Assembly (NCBI RefSeq): GCF_900103665.1
Contig: NZ_FNGY01000002.1
Coordinates: 310,001-374,000 of the forward strand
Direction of reading: 5' to 3'
Source of the DNA: Pedobacter steynii
GTDB lineage: Bacteria > Bacteroidota > Bacteroidia > Sphingobacteriales > Sphingobacteriaceae
DNA: 64,000 nt
Under the pieces are notes generated by a model. That model searched no databases. It saw only the letters and a program-made list of their open reading frames with translations, and was not told the origin of the DNA. Shown here one piece after another: positions 26,579 through 36,282 of this stretch (position 1 is the first letter of the stretch; each line of letters starts with the position of its first letter). A program made the position numbers and the translations under genes.

Positions 26579-27904
26579 ATGAATAAAATTTTTACCCTCT
26601 TAAAAGTGCATATCAGGATATGCCTTTTTTTTCTTGCCCTCCTCTTTTTCCTTTGGGGATGTAAGAAAGAAAGCGAACAGGCCAAACAAGTCTACGATCC
26701 AAACAAACCCATTGAAATGACACGTTTTCTTCCGGATAGTGGAGGTGTGGGCACACAAATGGTGATCGAAGGTGGCAATTTCGGAACCGATACCTCGATG
26801 ATTAAAGTATTCGTCAATAACAAGCGTGCAGCATTGGTGGGCGCCAGTAACGCCGCTTTATACGTGCTGGTTCCGTCCCGTGCAAATAACGGTCTTGTAA
26901 AAGTACAGGTGGGCAAGGGCGATCAGGTTCAGGAAAGCATTTCAAAGCATGAATTCAGATACCTTTTCAGACCGGCGGTAAGCACTCTGGTCGGCTTTAC
27001 AGACAAAGATGGAAGGACCGCAATTGTTGACGGACCTTTCGAAAAAGCCCAGTTTGAAGAACCTTACTGGATGACATTTGATCAGAACAAAAACATTTAT
27101 CTGCTGGAGCAACGCAGGGGATTGCGTTTCATCGATATGGCAAAAAAGCAGGTTAAAACCTTATTCAGGACAGGGAAAGGAATGGACAGGCCCAGAACGC
27201 TTTCCTTCAGCCCGGATTGGAATACTTTATATGTGACCAATGATCAGTGGGATGAAAGAGGCCTGAGCACTGCTGCCTTGACCCCCGCTACCGGTTTCAC
27301 CGAATGGAATTCCCTGATCTATAACAGAACAACTAACGGAGGTGCGGCACATCCACAGACCGGTGATTATTTTTACAACAGTTATGTCAAAGGCGAGGTC
27401 TTTAAATGGAATAAAGAAGGCAATTCTTCGGAGTTGTTGTTCAGGGTGGACGACAATAACTGGGAGTTTAACATCCAGTTTGCACCAAGCGGGGATTTCG
27501 CTTACATCGTTGTCGTCAATCAACATTACATCCTGAAATCAAGGTATAACCGCCAAACCAGAAAACTGGAGGCTCCGGTACATTTTGTTGGGGGTAGAGG
27601 CCGAGCGGGCCACAATGATGGGGTGGGTGTAGATGCCAGGTTCGACCAGCCTCATCAGGGAGCATTCGACGAAAATGACAATTTCTATGTGGCGGATATC
27701 TTCAATCATTGTATCCGGAAAATAACCCCGGAGGGGGTAGTCAGCACTTTTGCAGGCAGGCCACGTAGTGCAGGTTATGCAGATGGAGCGCTGAGGGATG
27801 CACAATTTGATCAGCCCTATGGGATCATCTACGATTCCGCAACAGGGACCTTCTATGTTGCTGATCTGGTAAACCGTCGCATACGCACAATTTCCATCGA
27901 ATAA
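26579..27904 (+). CDS. IPT/TIG and NHL-repeat lipoprotein, probable surface glycan-binding protein
   Basis: The 441-residue lipoprotein has signal peptide ending FLWGCKK. Residues 45-125 form an IPT/TIG Ig-like domain (RFLPDSGGVGTQMVIEGGNFGTD ... VPSRANNGLVKVQVG). From about residue 130 an NHL-type beta-propeller follows, with repeats such as FDEPYW/DQPHQGAFDENDNFYVADIFNHCIRKITPEGVVSTFAG and FDQPYGIIYDSATGTFYVADLVNRRIRTI. TIG-NHL proteins are common first genes of Bacteroidota PULs and sit beside SusC/SusD on the cell surface. It starts this five-gene operon, 17 bp ahead of SusC. Binding to the target glycan is inferred from context only. Confidence 0.88.
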   Translation: MNKIFTLLKVHIRICLFFLALLFFLWGCKKESEQAKQVYDPNKPIEMTRFLPDSGGVGTQMVIEGGNFGTDTSMIKVFVNNKRAALVGASNAALYVLVPSRANNGLVKVQVGKGDQVQESISKHEFRYLFRPAVSTLVGFTDKDGRTAIVDGPFEKAQFEEPYWMTFDQNKNIYLLEQRRGLRFIDMAKKQVKTLFRTGKGMDRPRTLSFSPDWNTLYVTNDQWDERGLSTAALTPATGFTEWNSLIYNRTTNGGAAHPQTGDYFYNSYVKGEVFKWNKEGNSSELLFRVDDNNWEFNIQFAPSGDFAYIVVVNQHYILKSRYNRQTRKLEAPVHFVGGRGRAGHNDGVGVDARFDQPHQGAFDENDNFYVADIFNHCIRKITPEGVVSTFAGRPRSAGYADGALRDAQFDQPYGIIYDSATGTFYVADLVNRRIRTISIE

Positions 27905-27921
27905 CCTAAAAACGCCTTAAA

Positions 27922-30900
27922 ATGAAACTATATTATATCACATTACTTCTGCTATTCTGCAGCATCAGCATTTATGCGCAGGGCGATATAGAGGTAACAG
28001 GAACTGTAAGAGACCTCAATAATAAACCGATTCCGGGAGTAACTGTAGTCGTAAAAGACCGTCCCGGATTGGGAACAATGACGACCGAAACCGGGAAATA
28101 TAAAATCAAAACCGGAATGTATAGCACACTGATTTTTTCCTATCTGGGATTTGAAAAGCAAGAAGTTCAGGTGGCCGGGAAAACAAGTATTTCCATCCTG
28201 CTAAAAGAAAGTGAAGCCAATGTACTGACGGATGTGGTGGTCACCGGTACGGGAATTCAGAAAAAGGTGACGGTAACCGGAGCCATTACCACGGTGAACG
28301 TGAAAGATCTGCGGACACCAACGGGGAATATCACCAATGCACTGGCCGGAAATGTGGCCGGTGTGATCGCCATGCAGGGATCCGGAGAACCGGGGAATAA
28401 CCGCTCCGAATTCTGGATCCGCGGGATTTCAACTTTTGGCGCCAATACCGCTGCCCTGGTATTGGTGGATGGATTTGAACGGGCATTTAATGAAATTAAT
28501 GTCGAGGATATCGAATCTTTTTCCATTTTGAAGGATGCTTCTGCTACCGCAATTTATGGTTCAAAGGGAGCAAATGGGGTGGTCCTCATCACCACTAAAA
28601 AAGGACATGCGGGGAAAATAAATATCAATGGCAAATCCGAATTCGGTTACATGACGCGGACGAGAACACCGGAGTTTGTGGATGGACCAACCTATGCGGC
28701 ACTGGTGAATGAGGCAAAGGTGACCCGTAATCAGGAGCCCATGTATTCAGACATCGAACTGATGCTTTTTAAAAATGGTCTGGACCCTGATTTATACCCA
28801 AATGTAAACTGGCAGGACGTCATGTTGCGCGATGGAGCCAATACTTACCGTGCCTCAGTTAACCTCGACGGTGGGGGATCTACCGTTCGCTATTATGTGT
28901 CGGGAAGTTATTTCAACGAAGGAGGGATGTATAAATCCGACCAGTCACTGAAAGACTACAATACCAATGCGAATATGACCAGGTCAAATTACAGGGCCAA
29001 TATAGACATGGACATTACCAAAACCACCTTATTAAAACTGGGCGTTTCGGGATTTTTGGAAAAGCAGAATTTTCCCGGACTCACCTCTGATATCTGGAGA
29101 TCATTGGTGGGGCAGTCGCCGATATCCACACCGATTTTGTATTCCAATGGCCTGGTTCCTGCATATGGTACCGGCGACCGCACCAATCCCTGGGTGATGG
29201 CTACACAAACAGGATACCGGGAGTATTGGAAAAATAAAAACGAGATCAATGTTACCCTGGAGCAAAAGCTGGATTTTATCACCAAAGGGTTACAGGCCAT
29301 TGGCCGTTTTGCTTATGATACGAACAACGACAATAACATCAACCGCCTAAAATGGCCGGAACAATATAATGTAGAACGCAGAAGGGACAGAGATGGCAAC
29401 CTGATCATGAAAAGGATCACTCCGGAAAGGCTGATGTTCCAGGAATCGAATGCCTGGGGGGAGCGGATCAATGTGCTCGAAACAGACCTGATTTACAATA
29501 CCGTGATCAACGGAAGACACAATATAGGCGCTTTAATCAAGTATAACCAACGCGAACAAAGGGAAACCTCTAACGTTGGTGGAGACATCATCAAGGGGAT
29601 TGCCAGACGTAATATGGGCGTATCCGGCCGCTTAATGTATGGTTACAGGGACCGCTATATGGCAGAATTTAACTTCGGTTATACCGGTTCAGAGAACTTT
29701 AAAGCAGGGCACCAGTTTGGGTTTTTTCCTGCCGTTTCTGTAGGCTGGAACATCTCTGAAGAAGCTTTTCTGAAGAACAAAGCGAAATGGCTGGATCTTT
29801 TTAAAGTCCGTTATTCGTATGGAGAAGTTGGCAATGATAATTTTGGTAACAATCGCTTTCCTTACCTGAGTGAGATTAAGGAAAGGCCCGGATACAATTT
29901 CGGAGAGAGCATTAGTCCTAATTATTACGCAGGTCTGTATTACTCCCAGGTCGCCTCTGATCAATTGACATGGGAAGTGGCAAAGAAGCATAATTTAGGT
30001 TTTGACATGAATGTTTTGGGGAACCTGTTCTCTTTCAGACTAGATGTATTTAAGGATACCCGGGAAAAAATATTCAAACGAAGAGATCACTTGTCGGCCA
30101 TGGTGGGTGTGCCAAGCAGGCCCTGGGCAAACGTTGGAAAGATGGAGTCCAGAGGTTTTGACGGACAGTTTAATTTTTTCAAACGCATCAATAAAGTAGA
30201 TTTTACTTTACGTGGGAATGTGACCTACTCTAAAAATAAAGTGCTGGAATTTGATGAAGAGGCAAATAACCTACCCTATAGGATGACACAGGGATTTCGT
30301 TACGAACAGGCGAGAGGATTGGTCGACTTAGGCTTGTTTCAATCTTATGAAGAAATCAGAAACAGCCCTAAACAGATGTTTGGGGAATATATGCCGGGCG
30401 ATGTCAAATACAAAGATGTAAATGGAGATGGGATCATCAACGATGATGATGTGGTGCCCATTGGTGCATCACGTGTTCCCAGCATGATCTATGGATTTGG
30501 TTTTTCTGTAGTATGGAAAGGATTTGACGTCAACATTCATTTACAAGGTGCCGGAAGCTCTTCTTATTTTATAAACGGACCAAGTGTTTATCCCTTTGCA
30601 GAGGGGGGCTGGGGAAATGTGTTGACAGATCTTGGCAATCCTAAAAACCGCTGGATCTCGAAAGAAATTTCAGGTGATCCGGCAACGGAAAACCCCAATG
30701 CCAAATACCCGCGACTGAGTTATGGTGGTAGTGGCAATAACTACAGGACCTCTACCTATTGGCTCAGAGATGGTGCTTACCTGCGCCTGAAAAATGTGGA
30801 GTTGGGTTATACTTTGCCTTCAAAGCTGATGTCTTCCATTCATGTGAATAAGGCCAGGGTATATGTGATGGGGTATAACCTTGCGGTTTGGGATAGCCTG

Positions 30901-30990
30901 AAAATCTGGGACCCGGAATTGGGAAGCGGTGATGGGATGAGATATCCGATCTCGAAAACAATCACCTTAGGACTAAACGTAAACTTCTAA
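27922..30990 (+). CDS. SusC/RagA family TonB-dependent outer-membrane transporter
   Basis: The 1022-residue protein has signal peptide MKLYYITLLLLFCSISIYAQ. A CarboxypepD_reg-like domain follows (residues 24-95, VTGTVRDLNNKPIPGVTVVVK). The plug domain starts near residue 105 with DVVVTGTGIQKK, then LVDGFERAFNEINVEDIESFSILKDASATAIYGSKGANGVVLITTKKG, the most conserved SusC segment. The remainder is a 22-strand barrel ending in KTITLGLNVNF with a terminal Phe. It imports oligosaccharides across the outer membrane using TonB/ExbBD energy, paired with the SusD encoded downstream. It has no STN domain, so regulation by the split HTCS at 36283-40241 is more likely than by a FecI/FecR pair. Substrate is unknown. 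Confidence 0.97.
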   Translation: MKLYYITLLLLFCSISIYAQGDIEVTGTVRDLNNKPIPGVTVVVKDRPGLGTMTTETGKYKIKTGMYSTLIFSYLGFEKQEVQVAGKTSISILLKESEANVLTDVVVTGTGIQKKVTVTGAITTVNVKDLRTPTGNITNALAGNVAGVIAMQGSGEPGNNRSEFWIRGISTFGANTAALVLVDGFERAFNEINVEDIESFSILKDASATAIYGSKGANGVVLITTKKGHAGKININGKSEFGYMTRTRTPEFVDGPTYAALVNEAKVTRNQEPMYSDIELMLFKNGLDPDLYPNVNWQDVMLRDGANTYRASVNLDGGGSTVRYYVSGSYFNEGGMYKSDQSLKDYNTNANMTRSNYRANIDMDITKTTLLKLGVSGFLEKQNFPGLTSDIWRSLVGQSPISTPILYSNGLVPAYGTGDRTNPWVMATQTGYREYWKNKNEINVTLEQKLDFITKGLQAIGRFAYDTNNDNNINRLKWPEQYNVERRRDRDGNLIMKRITPERLMFQESNAWGERINVLETDLIYNTVINGRHNIGALIKYNQREQRETSNVGGDIIKGIARRNMGVSGRLMYGYRDRYMAEFNFGYTGSENFKAGHQFGFFPAVSVGWNISEEAFLKNKAKWLDLFKVRYSYGEVGNDNFGNNRFPYLSEIKERPGYNFGESISPNYYAGLYYSQVASDQLTWEVAKKHNLGFDMNVLGNLFSFRLDVFKDTREKIFKRRDHLSAMVGVPSRPWANVGKMESRGFDGQFNFFKRINKVDFTLRGNVTYSKNKVLEFDEEANNLPYRMTQGFRYEQARGLVDLGLFQSYEEIRNSPKQMFGEYMPGDVKYKDVNGDGIINDDDVVPIGASRVPSMIYGFGFSVVWKGFDVNIHLQGAGSSSYFINGPSVYPFAEGGWGNVLTDLGNPKNRWISKEISGDPATENPNAKYPRLSYGGSGNNYRTSTYWLRDGAYLRLKNVELGYTLPSKLMSSIHVNKARVYVMGYNLAVWDSLKIWDPELGSGDGMRYPISKTITLGLNVNF

Positions 30991-31027
30991 AAACACGGAC
31001 ATGACCTTTAAAAAACAAGATATACTC

Positions 31028-33004
31028 ATGAAAAAATATATTTATATAGCGATGCTATCTGCTTTACTGCTTTCATTGGGCGCATGTAAAAAATACCTCA
31101 ACACAGAGCACTATTTTAAAGAAGACCGCCTGAGCCTGGACAAAGTGTTTAAGAGTAAAGTTTATGCCAATCAATGGCTTGCCGATGTCTACACGCATCT
31201 TCGGGGATCAAACGCGGAAGTGGCGAGCAAGGGGCTCACACCATTTAATTTCATATCTGATGATATGTTTTTTGGCGACAGGAGTAATAAATACAAGACC
31301 TTTAAAAACGGAGAATATACCGAAGGAGATGAGCAGGGAAGCTGGGGATCCTGTTATGAGGGCATACGTGACGCTTCGATTTTTATCCATAACATAGACC
31401 TGAATAAAGAAATGACGGCCAATGAAGTGGCCGATACAAAGGCACAGGCGCGTTTTCTGAGGGCCTATTATTATTGGTTACTGCTGAGGAAATACGGACC
31501 GGTTCCCATATTACCTGATGAAGGAGAAGATTATACCAAAAGTTATCAGGAGATCGCAAGACCGAGAAGCACTTATGATGAATGTGTGGCGTTTATCACC
31601 GCTGAGTTTGCAGAGGCAGCAAAGTATCTCCCGCTTTCCAGTACCAACCGGGATAAAGGACGTGCATCCAGAGGTGCTGCCCTGGCAGCAAGGGCAAAAG
31701 TTTATCTTTTTGCAGCAAGTCCTTTGTTTAACGGTAACCCGGGGCTTGCCGGATTGGTAGATCATGAGGGAAAGAAACTGGTATCACAGGAGTATAACAA
31801 TGAGAAATGGGCCAGAGCAGCAGCAGCGGCAAAGGACGTCATCAATATGAACGTATACCGCCTTTTTACCGCTCCCTTTAAGGCAGCAGATCAGGGCCCT
31901 GGCCAGGCTAAAACTATTGTGCCTCCATACAATGCAAAGTATTCTGATCAGAACTTCCCGATGGGATGGAAAAATATTGATCCTTTTGAATCTTACAGGC
32001 AGCTGTTCAATGGGGCCATTTCTTATTCAGACAATCCTGAACTGATCTTTTCCAGAGTTACAGAACAGAGTAGTGAAGGGATTGATCAAATGGTCCTGCA
32101 TCAGATGCCGTTTTCTATGAAAGGATGGAATACACATGGAATTACGCAGAAACAAGCAGATGCCTATTACATGAATGATGGAACGAATATCGCTACACTT
32201 TCCCGCAGAAAAGGTTATACGACCGATGCTACTTCTCATCTGCCGCTGCCTGCCAAAGTCTCTTTGCAGTATGCCGAGCGGGAGCCACGTTTCTATGCTT
32301 CTGTTGCCTATAATGGAAGCATCTGGGAAAATATCAGCGCCTTAAGGCCTGATGACCGCCACATACAGGTGTTTTACTATAGAGATCATTCCAATGGGAA
32401 ACAGGCTTCTTCTCCCGATTTCTACATCAGGACAGGCCTGGGCATCAAGAAATATTACAACCCTATTGATTCCTATATGGAGGGAGGTTTCATCGTACCA
32501 AAAGTTGAGCCTGCAATGAGGTATGCGGATATTTTACTGATTTATGCGGAGGCCATGAACGAGTTAACGGGCAGTTATTCCATACCGGGCTATACGGGTA
32601 CAGAGACGATTACTGTATCCAGGGATATGGCGGAAATGAGTAAATACATCAGCGAGGTACGCATCCGGGGCGGAGTTCCTGATTTTGGAACCGAGATTTA
32701 TGGAAGCCCGGAACTGTTAAGAAAGGCCATAAAAAGAGAGCGGCAGATTGAATTGTTCGCGGAAGGCCAGCGGTATTTTGACCTCAGACGCTGGAAAGAT
32801 GCTCCGGTAGAAGAAGCAACTGCGGTGGTAGGATGCAATATGAACATGACGGAAAGCCAGCGGGAACTATTTGATACGCCGGTACCCATTCCTTCTCTAC
32901 CCACCATTTTTGTCGATAAAATGTACCTGTGGCCCATTTCCCATAGCGAGTTGAGAAAAAACAGAAAATTGACCCAGAATCCAGGTTGGACTACTTTTAA
33001 CTAA
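31028..33004 (+). CDS. SusD/RagB family outer-membrane glycan-binding lipoprotein
   Basis: About 658 residues from ATG 31028, giving lipoprotein signal MKKYIYIAMLSALLLSLGACKK. An in-frame ATG at 31001, 10 bp after SusC, is less likely because it would put nine polar residues before the signal. The SusD N-terminal helices show WLADVYTHLRGSNAE and ARFLRAYYYWLLLRKYGPVPI. The C-terminal part has PAMRYADILLIYAEAMNEL, AIKRERQIELFAEGQRYFDLRRWK (in part) and LWPISHSELRKNRKLTQNPGW. It caps the SusC encoded immediately upstream. It is on the long side for the family, typical of PULs for large decorated glycans. Confidence 0.96.
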   Translation: MKKYIYIAMLSALLLSLGACKKYLNTEHYFKEDRLSLDKVFKSKVYANQWLADVYTHLRGSNAEVASKGLTPFNFISDDMFFGDRSNKYKTFKNGEYTEGDEQGSWGSCYEGIRDASIFIHNIDLNKEMTANEVADTKAQARFLRAYYYWLLLRKYGPVPILPDEGEDYTKSYQEIARPRSTYDECVAFITAEFAEAAKYLPLSSTNRDKGRASRGAALAARAKVYLFAASPLFNGNPGLAGLVDHEGKKLVSQEYNNEKWARAAAAAKDVINMNVYRLFTAPFKAADQGPGQAKTIVPPYNAKYSDQNFPMGWKNIDPFESYRQLFNGAISYSDNPELIFSRVTEQSSEGIDQMVLHQMPFSMKGWNTHGITQKQADAYYMNDGTNIATLSRRKGYTTDATSHLPLPAKVSLQYAEREPRFYASVAYNGSIWENISALRPDDRHIQVFYYRDHSNGKQASSPDFYIRTGLGIKKYYNPIDSYMEGGFIVPKVEPAMRYADILLIYAEAMNELTGSYSIPGYTGTETITVSRDMAEMSKYISEVRIRGGVPDFGTEIYGSPELLRKAIKRERQIELFAEGQRYFDLRRWKDAPVEEATAVVGCNMNMTESQRELFDTPVPIPSLPTIFVDKMYLWPISHSELRKNRKLTQNPGWTTFN

Positions 33005-33010
33005 AATTTT

Positions 33011-33982
33011 ATGAAAAGAGGATATATATTGGCTTTAATCGGCTGCATGCTCATCAGCTCCTGTAATAAAGAGTGGAAGGATGAATTGTTCCGGAAATCA
33101 GTGTCTTTCGTGAATAACGGAGTGGTGGAAGTCCATGTGAAATATAGTGCTGCGGGTGGTTCAATCCCCGTTAAGGTCCCTGTTATCGTGAGCGGATCTA
33201 CAGAGAACAGCGGCGATGTAAGTGTCACGATAAATACGGATGCAGATACCCTTCAGAACCTTAATTTTGAACGGTTCAGGCTGAGGAATGATTTGTATTT
33301 CAATGAACTTCCGAAGGAATATTATCAATTTAGCTCCATGAACACGACGATTCCGGCCGGCAGTAACATGGGCTCATTTAACCTGAATTTGAAATTGGCA
33401 GGACTGGATTTCAGTAATAAGTACATTTTACCTGTGCAAATTATTTCTACCTCATCACTGGCTATCGCAACGGGCAGGGGTTATAAAAAATCCCTGATGC
33501 GGATCGTTCCCTTTAATGATTACTCCGGGAAATATTCCATTGCTGGTGAGGTCTGGGATAGAAGCCGTCCTCAGAATGAGCAAAAACCATTAACGGTGCC
33601 CTATAGAAATGCCTATGTGGTAGATGAAAAGACCGTCTTTTTCTTTGCAGGGGTAACGGAAGAAGAAGCCCTTGACCGGCGCGATTATAAGATAAAGGCT
33701 TCATTCAATGCAGATGCTAAAACCGTAACATTGAGCTCCGAAAATCCGGCCATTAAATTTACGCAGCAACGCGGAACTTTCTCTGTAAAGAAAGAAAAGG
33801 ATGGGGTGCTTCCATACCTGGAACGGACCTATACCACGGTTGTACTGGAATATCAATATAGCGACATTTCCAACCCGGCATTTCCCATTGATTACCGCTT
33901 TGTCGGATCAATGGTGCTGGAAAGGAAAAGAAACACTTTAATTCCTGATGAAGATCAGCAGGGAACGATCATTATACCATAA
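33011..33982 (+). CDS. DUF1735/DUF4973-type surface lipoprotein
   Basis: The 323-residue lipoprotein has signal MKRGYILALIGCMLISSCNK. Residues 25-150 resemble the Ig-like DUF1735 domain (VHVKYSAAGGSIPVKVPVIVSGST). The rest matches the DUF4973-type domain (LMRIVPFNDYSGKYSIAGEVWD, NAYVVDEKTVFFFAGVTEEEALDRRDYKI, GSMVLERKRNTLIPDEDQ). Proteins of this kind follow SusD in PULs for mannose-rich N-glycans and other alpha-linked glycans and are surface binders. It begins 6 bp after SusD and is followed 6 bp later by GH92, so it is tightly co-transcribed. Confidence 0.82.
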   Translation: MKRGYILALIGCMLISSCNKEWKDELFRKSVSFVNNGVVEVHVKYSAAGGSIPVKVPVIVSGSTENSGDVSVTINTDADTLQNLNFERFRLRNDLYFNELPKEYYQFSSMNTTIPAGSNMGSFNLNLKLAGLDFSNKYILPVQIISTSSLAIATGRGYKKSLMRIVPFNDYSGKYSIAGEVWDRSRPQNEQKPLTVPYRNAYVVDEKTVFFFAGVTEEEALDRRDYKIKASFNADAKTVTLSSENPAIKFTQQRGTFSVKKEKDGVLPYLERTYTTVVLEYQYSDISNPAFPIDYRFVGSMVLERKRNTLIPDEDQQGTIIIP

Positions 33983-33988
33983 ACATTT

Positions 33989-36274
33989 ATGAAACTCAGA
34001 TTGATTATACTTTTTATTTGCCTGCAGCTGAGTATGCGGGGTTCGGCCCAACAGGCCAACCTCGTGAAATATGTAAATACCCTGCAGGGAACCAATTCAA
34101 AACACGAACTGACCCGGGGCAACACGTATCCTACCACAGCATTACCCTTTGCCATGCATACCTGGACACCCCAAACCGGAAGAAATGGCGATGGCTGGAA
34201 ATACCAATATTTTAAAGATAAAATAAGGGGATTTCAACAGGCGCATCAATGCAGTTCCTGGTCCAGAGATTATGCTGTATTTTCTTTGATGCCGATGACA
34301 GACCAGCTGGTGGTGAATGAAAATGACCGGGAGGCGAAGTTTAGCCACAGCAATGAAATCGCAAAACCCAATTACTACAAAGTTCAGTTTGAGAACCAGA
34401 TCAGTACCGAAATCTCGCCTTCTGAGCGTGGTGCTCATTTGCGGTTCAGCTATCCGGCAGGTAAGAAAAGTTTCCTTGTTTTGGATGGATATACCGGGAT
34501 CAGTGGTGTTAAAATCTATCCGAAGGAAAATAAGATCACTGGTTTTGTGAACAATGGAGAAGGATTTAAGGAAGGTTTCAAGAGCTTCTTTGTGCTCCTT
34601 TTTGACCAGCCCTTTAAAGCTTATGGAACATGGGAAAACAGAAAAAACACCATTAATGCAGATGAAACAGCAGCAGAAGGCCTGGGCAAGGGTGCCTATC
34701 TTCAGTTTAAAGATGGGGTAAAAGTCCAGGTTAAAACAGCTTCCTCTTATATCAGCATGGAACAGGCCGAATTGAACCTGAGCAGGGAACTGGGCGGGGA
34801 TAAAAACCTCGAAGTGACCAAGGCTAAGGCTGCCGAAGTATGGAACAAATCATTGTCGAAAGTAATGGTGGAAGGCGGAACGGAGGCGGATAAAGCAACT
34901 TTCTACTCCTGTTTCTTTAGGGCAAGTATTTTTTCGAGGAAATTTTATGAACTTGATGCCAATGGGCAGCCTTATTATTTTAGCCCCTATGATGGAAAAG
35001 TGCATCCGGGTTATATGTTTACCGATACCGGTTTCTGGGATACTTTTCGTGCCCAGTTCCCTTTAAATACCCTGATGCATCCCGAGATGCATGGCCGTTA
35101 CATGCAGGCCTTAATCGATGCCTACAAACAATGCGGATGGCTGCCGTCCTGGTCTTTTCCAAGCGAGGCGGGTAGCATGATCGGCAACCATGCGATCTCC
35201 CTGCTTGCAGATGCCTGGGCAAAAGGAATCAGGACCTTTGACCCTAAAGAAGCCCTGGCCGCTTATTTACATGAAGCGACCAACAAAGGACCCTGGGGGC
35301 CTGCAAATGGTAGGGATGGCTGGAAGGAATATTTTGAGCTGGGCTATGTGCCTTATCCTAAATACAGAGAGGCGACTGCAAAAACACTGGAATATGCCTA
35401 TGATGATTATTGTGCATGGACCCTGGCTAAGATGACCGGAAACGATTTCTATGCCCGTATTTTCGAGCGGCAGATGTATAACTATAAAAATGTATATGAT
35501 CCCTCCACAAAATTTATGAGAGGTAAGAATGCAGAGGGGCAATGGACGCCAAAATTTGATCCTTTTGAATGGGGAGGCCCATACACCGAAGGGAATGCCT
35601 GGCATTACCTATGGTCGGTGTTTCAGGACATCAATGGCCTGATTGATTTAATGGGAGGTCAGCAAAATTTTACAGCCAAACTGGATGCTGTGTTTTCTGA
35701 ACCGAATACGGTGAATGTGGGGACCTATGGCGGAATGATTCATGAGATGACGGAAATGGTGATGGCAAACATGGGACAATATGCGCATGGAAATCAACCC
35801 ATTCAGCACCTGGTTTATCTTTATAGTTATGCAGCCCAGCCCTGGAAGTCTCAGTTTCATGCCAGGAACGTGATGAGCAAACTGTATGATGCTACAGAAA
35901 ACGGTTACCCTGGAGATGAAGATCAGGGCCAGACTTCTTCCTGGTATGTATTGAGTGCCCTTGGATTCTATAGTGTTACTCCCGGTACAGATCAGTACGT
36001 AATCGGCAGTCCGATGTTTAAGAAAACGACCATCAATCTCGAGAATGGAAAGCGGTTTGTTATAGAAGCTCCTGCGAACAGTGAAAAAAACGTGTATATA
36101 AAATCTGCCACCTTAAATGGAATACCTTATACAGCTAATTTTATCCGCCATAGCGACCTAATGAATGGCGGGGTGTTAAAACTGGAAATGACAGACCAGC
36201 CGGAGCTGAGCAGAGGGCTGACTGAGGCAGATAAACCGTTTTCTTTAAGCAGTGGTACTGGCATGACTAAATAA
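33989..36274 (+). CDS. GH92 family alpha-mannosidase
   Basis: The 761-residue secreted enzyme is a calcium-dependent inverting exo-alpha-mannosidase by family. The signal peptide ends near RGSAQQ. The N-terminal beta-sandwich has YVNTLQGTNSKHELTRGNTYPTTALPF. The (alpha/alpha)6 domain has TDTGFWDTFRAQFPLNTLMHPE, the general acid Glu534 in TEGNAWHYLWSV, and the base pair Asp643/Asp645 in PGDEDQGQTSSWYVLSALGFY. These match the Glu and Asp-x-Asp positions known in Bacteroides GH92 enzymes. Linkage (alpha-1,2, 1,3, 1,4 or 1,6) is not predictable from these motifs. As the only hydrolase inside the SusC/SusD operon, it is the best hint that the imported glycan carries alpha-mannose. It converges with the response-regulator gene with an 8-bp gap. 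Confidence 0.94.
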   Translation: MKLRLIILFICLQLSMRGSAQQANLVKYVNTLQGTNSKHELTRGNTYPTTALPFAMHTWTPQTGRNGDGWKYQYFKDKIRGFQQAHQCSSWSRDYAVFSLMPMTDQLVVNENDREAKFSHSNEIAKPNYYKVQFENQISTEISPSERGAHLRFSYPAGKKSFLVLDGYTGISGVKIYPKENKITGFVNNGEGFKEGFKSFFVLLFDQPFKAYGTWENRKNTINADETAAEGLGKGAYLQFKDGVKVQVKTASSYISMEQAELNLSRELGGDKNLEVTKAKAAEVWNKSLSKVMVEGGTEADKATFYSCFFRASIFSRKFYELDANGQPYYFSPYDGKVHPGYMFTDTGFWDTFRAQFPLNTLMHPEMHGRYMQALIDAYKQCGWLPSWSFPSEAGSMIGNHAISLLADAWAKGIRTFDPKEALAAYLHEATNKGPWGPANGRDGWKEYFELGYVPYPKYREATAKTLEYAYDDYCAWTLAKMTGNDFYARIFERQMYNYKNVYDPSTKFMRGKNAEGQWTPKFDPFEWGGPYTEGNAWHYLWSVFQDINGLIDLMGGQQNFTAKLDAVFSEPNTVNVGTYGGMIHEMTEMVMANMGQYAHGNQPIQHLVYLYSYAAQPWKSQFHARNVMSKLYDATENGYPGDEDQGQTSSWYVLSALGFYSVTPGTDQYVIGSPMFKKTTINLENGKRFVIEAPANSEKNVYIKSATLNGIPYTANFIRHSDLMNGGVLKLEMTDQPELSRGLTEADKPFSLSSGTGMTK

Positions 36275-36282
36275 AGCCTGCA